From positions 1-6,870 of the forward strand of contig JANYFX010000294.1 of assembly GCA_025359585.1 (NCBI GenBank): a stretch of 6,870 nucleotides of DNA, in the 5' to 3' direction. The stretch comes from Rhizobacter sp. (GTDB lineage Bacteria > Pseudomonadota > Gammaproteobacteria > Burkholderiales > Burkholderiaceae_C). Below are positions 6,096 to 6,870 of the stretch, piece by piece. Positions within the stretch are counted from its first letter, which is position 1, and every line of letters begins with the position of its first letter. The notes under the pieces were generated by a model. The model ran no database searches and was not told the origin of the DNA. It was given only the letters and a program-made list of their open reading frames with translations. The position numbers and the translations under genes were made by a program.

Positions 6096-6870
6096 AGCTC
6101 AAACCCGCCCCTTTGCCGTCCGGCACGGTGGTGGGTGGCTATCAGGTCATCAAGAAACTGGCAGCCGGTGGCTTCGGTGTGGTCTACCTGTGCGAAGACC
6201 CCGACCGCCACCTCGTCGCACTGAAGGAATACCTGCCTTCGTCGCTCGCCGAGCGTTCGCCGGGTGAGCTCACACCGCGCGTCAAGCCCGAAAAACAGCC
6301 GCTGTACCGGCTCGGCCTGAAGAGCTTCTTCGAAGAGGGCCGCTCGCTCGCGCAGATCAGCCACCCGAGCGTGGTCTCGGTGCTGAACTTCTTCCGCGAG
6401 AACGAAACCGTCTACATGGTGATGAACTACCTGCAGGGCGACACGCTGCAGGACTTCATCGTCACCGCCCGCGACCTCAAGCGTGACAAGGTGTTTCGCG
6501 AATCGACGATCCGCAGCCTGTTCGACGAGATCCTGCGCGGCTTGCGCATCGTGCACCAGCACAAGATGCTGCACCTCGACATCAAGCCCGCCAACATCTT
6601 CATCACGAACGAGAACAAAGCCGTGATGCTCGACTTTGGCGCCGCGCGCGAAGTGCTGAGCAAAGAGGGCAACTTCATCCGCCCGATGTACACGCCGGGT
6701 TTCGCCGCGCCCGAGATGTACCGCCGTGACGGCACCTTGGGCCCGTGGACCGACATCTACGCCATCGGCGCCTGCATCTATGCCTGCATGCAAGGCTACC
6801 CGCCCAACGAAGCGCCGCAGCGCACTGAAAAGGACCGCATTGCCATTGCGCTGGCGCGCCTGCGCGGGGT
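6089..6870 (+). CDS. Hanks-type Ser/Thr protein kinase, 3' end beyond the window
   Basis: Eukaryotic-like protein kinase that transfers phosphate from ATP to Ser/Thr of target proteins. 260 codons are visible and the frame is still open at the window edge. The kinase domain starts at about residue 18. The glycine-rich loop is AAGGFGVVY (25-33), where Ala25 replaces the usual first Gly. The ATP-anchoring lysine is Lys46 in VALKEYLP. The catalytic loop HLDIKPANIF has Asp164, Lys166 and Asn169, but Leu163 replaces the Arg of HRD. The metal-binding DFG is 182-184, and APE of the activation segment is 207-209. All catalytic residues are present, so it should be active but of the non-RD type. ATG 6089 begins just before the first beta strand, and the ribosome site is weak. 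C-terminal sensor or membrane parts cannot be seen. A partner PP2C phosphatase often lies near such kinases, but none is in this window. Confidence 0.92.
   Translation, partial: MSKLKPAPLPSGTVVGGYQVIKKLAAGGFGVVYLCEDPDRHLVALKEYLPSSLAERSPGELTPRVKPEKQPLYRLGLKSFFEEGRSLAQISHPSVVSVLNFFRENETVYMVMNYLQGDTLQDFIVTARDLKRDKVFRESTIRSLFDEILRGLRIVHQHKMLHLDIKPANIFITNENKAVMLDFGAAREVLSKEGNFIRPMYTPGFAAPEMYRRDGTLGPWTDIYAIGACIYACMQGYPPNEAPQRTEKDRIAIALARLRG

Noticed and set aside
6092..6793. A 233-codon minus-strand frame opposite the Ser/Thr kinase
   Set aside because: The plus frame contains all kinase motifs in order, and the antisense frame has none of any family.

Overview
The window is GC-rich, densely coded and has strong G/C preference at third codon positions. 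Together with the gene families this fits a betaproteobacterium, most likely a Burkholderiales relative of the Rubrivivax/Leptothrix/Rhizobacter type. That placement is an inference from composition and protein flavour, not from a database match. I see no insertion sequence, phage gene, CRISPR array, tRNA or rRNA.

Layout, left to right. (1) Positions 1-1207, plus strand: the 3' part of a LamB-type maltoporin, cut at the window edge inside its signal peptide. (2) 1284-2168, plus: an exported protein of unknown function with a C-terminal SHOCT helical segment. Its 5' leader can form two competing hairpins that end 2 nt before the ATG. (3) 2269-2943 and 2955-4448, plus: a two-component pair, an OmpR-type response regulator and a TctE-like membrane histidine kinase, 11 nt apart and surely one transcript. 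(4) 4499-5110, plus: a 2H phosphoesterase of the 2'-5' RNA ligase/ThpR family, 50 nt after the kinase. Its start codon lies in a small inverted repeat. (5) 5117-6061, minus: a YicC/YloC family endoribonuclease, convergent with the previous gene (6 nt between stop codons, with a hairpin there). (6) 6089-6870, plus: the N-terminal 260 codons of a Hanks-type Ser/Thr protein kinase, divergent from yicC and cut by the window end.

How the parts relate. The porin and the SHOCT protein are co-oriented envelope proteins and may share an mRNA, with the SHOCT gene's translation possibly controlled by its leader structure. The response regulator and kinase form a complete signalling pair. Nothing in the window shows which genes they control, although the adjacent porin is an obvious candidate target. 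The ThpR-like protein and YicC both act on RNA and meet tail to tail. yicC and the Ser/Thr kinase share a 27-bp divergent gap. A good sigma70-type promoter for yicC has its -35 box on the kinase start codon and predicts a leaderless or nearly leaderless yicC mRNA.

All genes belong to known families, and I found no clearly new multi-gene system. The most interesting signals are the non-coding structures at gene starts and the unassigned exported SHOCT protein.
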